A stretch of 7,565 bases of DNA, taken from Candidatus Hydrothermarchaeota archaeon. Its GTDB lineage: Archaea; Hydrothermarchaeota; Hydrothermarchaeia; Hydrothermarchaeales; WAQR01. Below, piece after piece: positions 4,854 through 7,565 of this stretch. The notes below the pieces were generated by a model. The model had not been told where the DNA came from, ran no database searches, and saw only the letters and a list, made by a program, of their open reading frames with translations. A program made the position numbers and the translations under genes. The stretch covers positions 1 to 7,565 of the forward strand of contig WAQR01000225.1 in the NCBI GenBank assembly GCA_015520145.1, written 5' to 3'. Position 1 is the first letter of the stretch. Each line of letters begins with the position of its first letter.

Positions 4854-6434
4854 TTATAACTCATCTTTGTTTATCTCTCTTTGTTTATCTTTTGGGATAT
4901 TCACATAGAAGATGCTCCCGCCTTCTGGATTGTCTTCAACCCACACCTTTCCGTGATGCAGGTCAATAATCCTCTTAACAATCGCAAGTCCAAGTCCCGC
5001 GCCCTTGACCCCACCCTTATTAAATCTTGTAAACCTCTCAAAAATCATATCCTTGTATTCGTCTTTAATACCGATCCCAAAATCCGTTACAGATACCTCC
5101 CAGTATTCTCCTGCATCTTTTATATCGATGATAATCTCTTTTCCTCTAGCACTGTATTTTATTGCGTTTGTCATGAGATTTAAAAATACATCATTGATTA
5201 TCGGATTGACAAACGCCGGGTATTCGTCCCCGCCATTATAATTAACGGTAATATCTTTCTCTATCAGGAGATATCTAAGCTCATTGATCACATCTTTTAT
5301 AATACTGTTTAAATCCATCTTCTCAAATTCCAGCTTCTCTTCACTCTCAAGTTTCGACAGCTTTGTTGTGTCTTCAATCATCTCAATCAGCTTTTGTGCG
5401 TTCTTATTTATTGCAGCTATCCTCTCCTTATTTTTGATGTCTTTATCCTTCATATCATCCAGCAAAATTTCAGAATATACCTTGATTATCCCGATAGGGT
5501 TCATCAGGTCATGGCGGAGGATATCTGTAAACAGGTCTTTTAACTTATTGGACTGCTCCAGTTGTTTTGTATAGTCCTTGAGCTGTTTTTCGAGTTTCTG
5601 CCTCTTGGTAAAGTCCCGCGAGACAAGGACGACCTGGGTCACCATTCCATCGGAATCCCTTATAGGAGAGGCATATAGGTCTACTGAATATGTCCTTCCC
5701 TCCTGGTCAACATATGTATGTATTGCCGTTCTTCCAGATTCATTACCTTGAAACGCGCTTCTTACAGGACAGACATAATCTGTAGAGTCGCAGAGTTTTG
5801 TTCCATTGGGGAGTATTTCGTCACAGCATGGTTCTTCTTTGTTGTGCAGGACCTTGTAGCAGTATGATCCAATGATTTCCGATTCGTCAAGTCCAGTGAT
5901 TTTCATTGCTCCAGGATTCGCATCGAAGATCAAGTGGTTCTCATTGATGACCATAATCCCGTCATCCATGCTTGAAATCAGTGTCTGTAGATATTCCCTG
6001 CTTTCAGTCAAATTCTTTTGTGCCAGTTCCAGTCTGTTTACCATGCTGATGAAACTGTTGGTCAATCTTCCTACTTCATCGTCCTGATCAGATTTCTTAA
6101 GTTCTATTGACAGGTCGCCTCTGGCAATCCTTTCAGTTGCATTTGACAGGTCCTTGATGGGCTGTGTAATTGACCTGGCAAAGAAAAGTCCCAGCAGAAA
6201 TACTATAAAAAGCGCATAAAACGAGTAGGTGATTACCTCTTTTTTCATTTCATATACGAGCTTGGATGGGATCTCTTTATCTACCGCGAGTCCCATCGCA
6301 GCCATTTTATCATTGTGCTGGACTACAGTATCCTCTGCAACAGTAATCAACCTTGCTCCAAGCAGGATTAAGGGAATGATCGAAGCTACAATAACAAGTG
6401 AGATAATCTTCGTGGTCAAACTTGCTGCTTTCAT
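4854..6434 (-). CDS. Membrane sensor histidine kinase, HAMP-PAS-HisKA-HATPase, with cysteine-rich PAS
   Basis: 526 residues from the ATG at 6434. Two membrane helices (about 9-30 and 69-87) flank an outer loop of only about 38 residues. Then come a HAMP linker (about 87-140, with PIKDLSNATERIARGDLS), a PAS domain (about 146-278), a coiled coil and the kinase core. His308 in DILRHDLMNPIGII is the phosphorylation site; the N box is at 419-428 (Asn423 in NAIKYS), the G1 box DFGIGI at 451-456 and the G2 box GAGLGLAIVKRI at 478-489, so the kinase looks catalytically complete. The PAS carries Cys192, Cys203, Cys204, Cys215 and Cys222 in a CYKVLH...PCC...LC...CPV pattern, seen in PAS domains suspected of binding metal or sensing redox state. 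It lies downstream of the ArsR gene with its own predicted promoter. The response regulator at 7207 is the nearest partner candidate. Confidence 0.93.
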   Translation of the reverse strand: MKAASLTTKIISLVIVASIIPLILLGARLITVAEDTVVQHNDKMAAMGLAVDKEIPSKLVYEMKKEVITYSFYALFIVFLLGLFFARSITQPIKDLSNATERIARGDLSIELKKSDQDDEVGRLTNSFISMVNRLELAQKNLTESREYLQTLISSMDDGIMVINENHLIFDANPGAMKITGLDESEIIGSYCYKVLHNKEEPCCDEILPNGTKLCDSTDYVCPVRSAFQGNESGRTAIHTYVDQEGRTYSVDLYASPIRDSDGMVTQVVLVSRDFTKRQKLEKQLKDYTKQLEQSNKLKDLFTDILRHDLMNPIGIIKVYSEILLDDMKDKDIKNKERIAAINKNAQKLIEMIEDTTKLSKLESEEKLEFEKMDLNSIIKDVINELRYLLIEKDITVNYNGGDEYPAFVNPIINDVFLNLMTNAIKYSARGKEIIIDIKDAGEYWEVSVTDFGIGIKDEYKDMIFERFTRFNKGGVKGAGLGLAIVKRIIDLHHGKVWVEDNPEGGSIFYVNIPKDKQREINKDEL

Positions 6435-6440
6435 GCTCTG

Positions 6441-6447
6441 CACCTCT
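6441..6447 (-). promoter_or_regulatory. Ribosome binding site deciding the kinase start
   Basis: The minus strand reads AGAGGTG, six bases before the ATG at 6434. A longer frame beginning at the GTG inside this motif (6443) would add only three residues but would use its own Shine-Dalgarno bases as start codon. I therefore chose the ATG. Confidence 0.7.
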
Positions 6448-6518
6448 GATAAGGGATTAGGAATGATTCAGATACGAGTATAATGACGATTAGTATTAAG
6501 GTCAATACCACCAAGTGC

Positions 6519-6533
6519 TATCTAAAATAGATA
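6519..6533. promoter_or_regulatory. 15-bp palindrome at the predicted kinase transcription start (candidate operator)
   Basis: TATCTA-AAA-TAGATA is a perfect inverted repeat with 6-bp arms. It lies just downstream of the transcription start expected (near 6535) from the TATA-like AATATATAT at 6565-6557. A repressor bound there would block transcription of the kinase gene. A related TCTA-TTTA-TAGA palindrome stands before the ArsR gene. Confidence 0.45.
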
Positions 6534-6537
6534 ATTA

Positions 6538-6582
6538 GAGAATATTGACTTCCGGGATATATATTCTTTACTGAGAATATTG
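6538..6582. repeat. Three copies of AGAATAT in direct and inverted order around the kinase promoter
   Basis: GAGAATATTG occurs at 6538-6547 and again at 6573-6582, with the inverted copy ATATTCT at 6561-6567. The second and third copies form a 7-bp inverted repeat with a 6-base spacer. The predicted TATA element of the kinase gene (6557-6565, minus strand) overlaps the middle copy, so the array may be a regulator site; AT-richness makes chance matches easier. Confidence 0.45.
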
Positions 6583-6607
6583 TAGTTTTCTTGCAGGTTT
6601 CATTCCC

Positions 6608-6937
6608 CTATTCACATACACACGTCATCATGTTCTCGACTGTAAGCACTAAAAGCCTCTCTCCCATATCAAGGATTTCATTTATCATCTCATCAGGGAT
6701 GCTGTAAATGACCTCTCTACCGTTTCTCCTGGAATCCACCACCCCGCATTCCTTCAGCATCCTGAGGTGTTGCGATACTGTTGACTGTTTCATGTCCAGG
6801 ATTTCCATGATCTCTGTTACATTTCGTTCCTTTTCTCTTAAGACTTCAAGGATCTTCAATCTAGTTGGATCTGAGAAAACCTTGAATACCTTTGCCTTCA
6901 GCTCTAGTTTGCGTTGTTCTGGATGTTCGTGTCCCAT
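6608..6937 (-). CDS. ArsR-family winged-helix transcription regulator with C-terminal Cys-x-Cys
   Basis: 109 residues, typical of ArsR/SmtB repressors. FKVFSDPTRLKILEVL (18-33) is the family's first conserved helix. The helix-turn-helix spans about 38-66 with recognition helix KQSTVSQHLRMLKECGVV, and the beta wing is RRNGREVIYSI (70-80). The usual alpha-3 ELCVC metal box is absent, but Cys64 at the end of the recognition helix, Cys106 and Cys108 (TCVCE at the extreme end) and His3/His5 near the N-terminus could form a metal or thiol site. Such proteins are dimers that leave DNA when an inducer binds. The predicted TATA box (6993-7000, minus strand) gives a leader of about 33 bases, and two short palindromes lie in that leader, compatible with autoregulation. 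The ribosome binding site is weak. Family call is firm; the inducer is unknown. Confidence 0.93.
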   Translation of the reverse strand: MGHEHPEQRKLELKAKVFKVFSDPTRLKILEVLREKERNVTEIMEILDMKQSTVSQHLRMLKECGVVDSRRNGREVIYSIPDEMINEILDMGERLLVLTVENMMTCVCE

Positions 6938-6950
6938 TTTATCCCATCTA

Positions 6951-6978
6951 TCTATTTATAGAGATATAATGATATTAT
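6951..6978. promoter_or_regulatory. Two short palindromes in the ArsR leader (candidate operator)
   Basis: TCTAT-TT-ATAGA (6951-6962) and ATAAT-GAT-ATTAT (6966-6978) are both perfect inverted repeats. They lie between the predicted TATA box and the ATG, covering the expected transcription start near 6970. The first shares TCTA-spacer-TAGA with the palindrome at the kinase promoter, suggesting the same protein may bind both, most simply the ArsR product. Confidence 0.4.
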
Positions 6979-6992
6979 TAATTGTTTCTTGA

Positions 6993-7000
6993 TATATAAA
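6993..7000 (-). promoter_or_regulatory. Predicted TATA box of the ArsR gene
   Basis: The minus strand reads TTTATATA, matching the archaeal TATA consensus, about 56-63 bases before the ATG at 6937. This leaves room for a leader of roughly 33 bases. Confidence 0.5.
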
Positions 7001-7011
7001 ACTAACAGCAC

Positions 7012-7088
7012 ATTAACAGGTACACAAACTATCGATGATGCAGAAAAATTAATACTGCTATATTAATCTATTGCCCTGTTAATCTATT
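7012..7088. repeat. Direct and inverted repeats in the divergent ArsR/response-regulator gap
   Basis: TTAATCTATT occurs at 7063-7072 and 7079-7088, a 16-bp period. ATTAACAGG (7012-7020) is the exact reverse complement of CCTGTTAAT (7075-7083). The 6938-7206 gap of 269 bases holds no gene that I can support; it contains these repeats, the ArsR leader palindromes and the palindrome at 7157, and is strongly AT-rich. The repeats may be regulator sites for either divergent promoter. Confidence 0.4.
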
Positions 7089-7156
7089 AAAAACTAAAAA
7101 AGAAAAATGTATAAAAGAAATTCATTAATGTAAACAGCAAGTCCATATATTGCCTG

Positions 7157-7177
7157 ATTCATATATATGAATATATA
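7157..7177 (+). promoter_or_regulatory. Perfect 16-bp palindrome and TATA-like sequence before the response regulator
   Basis: ATTCATATATATGAAT (7157-7172) is perfectly self-complementary and is followed by ATATAT to 7177. Either TATA-like core would place the transcription start near 7190-7200, giving a very short leader before the TTG at 7207. The palindrome could be the promoter itself, an operator over it, or both. Confidence 0.45.
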
Positions 7178-7206
7178 GAATAGGATAATGATAGGGGAAC
7201 GTTAAA

Positions 7207-7565
7207 TTGAACCAAACGAAAAAAAAGAAGATCCTGGTAGTAGACGATGAACCGGATTTTGTAATACTGATAAAGAAGATACTTGAAAAAGAGGGATACG
7301 CAGTCAAGGAGGCCTACAGTGGAAGGGAATGCCTGGCGTGTATGAAAAAAGAGGCACCTGACCTGATTATACTGGATATCATGATGCCTGGAATAAGTGG
7401 ATGGGAAGTGTGCAGGCGTATAAAAAGTGACAGGAAGACATTTACAATACCTGTGATAATGCTCTCTATAAAAAATTCAAAAGAAGATAAAGAAAAAAGC
7501 TTATTTGAGTTCTTTGCTGACCTGCATCTGGATAAGCCAATAGGCAGGAAAACGCTGGTGAACAC
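7207..7565 (+). CDS. Response regulator receiver domain protein, 3' end beyond the window
   Basis: 119 complete codons are visible. The frame begins at a TTG (7207) because an in-frame TAG lies at 7192-7194 and no ATG or GTG precedes the domain; GGGG at 7194-7197, nine bases upstream, serves as the ribosome binding site. The protein starts MNQTKKKKILVVDDEPDF. The receiver residues are all present: acidic pair Asp13/Asp14, phosphorylated Asp57 in LIILDIMMPG, Ser87 in place of the common Thr, and Lys110 in LDKPI. Cys42 and Cys45 form an unusual Cys-x-x-Cys in the second helix, and Cys69 is a third. The receiver is nearly complete at the edge, so I cannot tell whether it is a stand-alone CheY-like protein or carries an output domain. 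It is divergent from the ArsR and kinase genes; the kinase at 4854-6434 is a plausible phosphate donor. Confidence 0.92.
   Translation, partial: MNQTKKKKILVVDDEPDFVILIKKILEKEGYAVKEAYSGRECLACMKKEAPDLIILDIMMPGISGWEVCRRIKSDRKTFTIPVIMLSIKNSKEDKEKSLFEFFADLHLDKPIGRKTLVN

Noticed and set aside
4854..4868. The kinase ends in KDEL, the eukaryotic ER-retention signal.
   Set aside because: Archaea have no ER and the residues follow a normal kinase end; coincidence.
6441..6443. GTG start giving a kinase three residues longer.
   Set aside because: This GTG is part of the AGAGGTG ribosome site of the better-placed ATG at 6434.
7125..7565. Minus-strand open frames at the right end.
   Set aside because: They lie opposite the response regulator, which shows all receiver motifs in the plus frame.

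Overview
The window is archaeal, most likely a euryarchaeon of the methanogen or methane-oxidising (Methanomicrobia-type) lineages. The evidence is an archaellin with a class III signal peptide, TATA-box promoters with purine-rich Shine-Dalgarno sites, GTG and TTG starts, frequent ATA/AGA/AGG codons, and bacterial-type two-component proteins next to an ArsR-family repressor. The exact taxon cannot be read from the sequence.

Left part (1-1659, all on the minus strand): an archaellum gene block. A single archaellin gene is followed, after 248 bases holding two long hairpins, by a coiled-coil protein resembling the accessory protein FlaC/ArlC. The first 25 codons of a further gene run off the left edge. 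The hairpin nearest the downstream gene, with its U-rich tail, looks like a terminator limiting read-through from the abundant archaellin transcript.

Middle part (1856-4734, plus strand): transcribed divergently from the archaellin gene. A 751-residue surface protein has a signal peptide, seven beta-propeller repeats, two CARDB/DUF11-like beta-sandwich domains, a glycosylation-prone Asn/Gly/Ser linker, one transmembrane helix, a very basic stretch and a short helix-turn-helix-like cytoplasmic end. It overlaps by four bases a polytopic membrane protein resembling the SpoIIM/DUF95 family. This pair is the least familiar part of the window: an outside-sensing protein with a possible DNA-binding tail, coupled to a membrane protein and back to back with archaellin.

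Right part (4854-7565): a signalling block. On the minus strand are a HAMP-PAS histidine kinase with a cysteine-rich PAS domain and a very small outer loop, and upstream of it an ArsR-family regulator with a C-terminal Cys-x-Cys. Divergent to these, a TTG-started response regulator receiver runs off the right edge. The intergenic regions hold several short palindromes placed at predicted promoters, including a TCTA-spacer-TAGA palindrome before both the kinase and the ArsR gene. These could be shared operators. Extra cysteines in all three regulators hint at a redox- or metal-responsive circuit, but this is inference.
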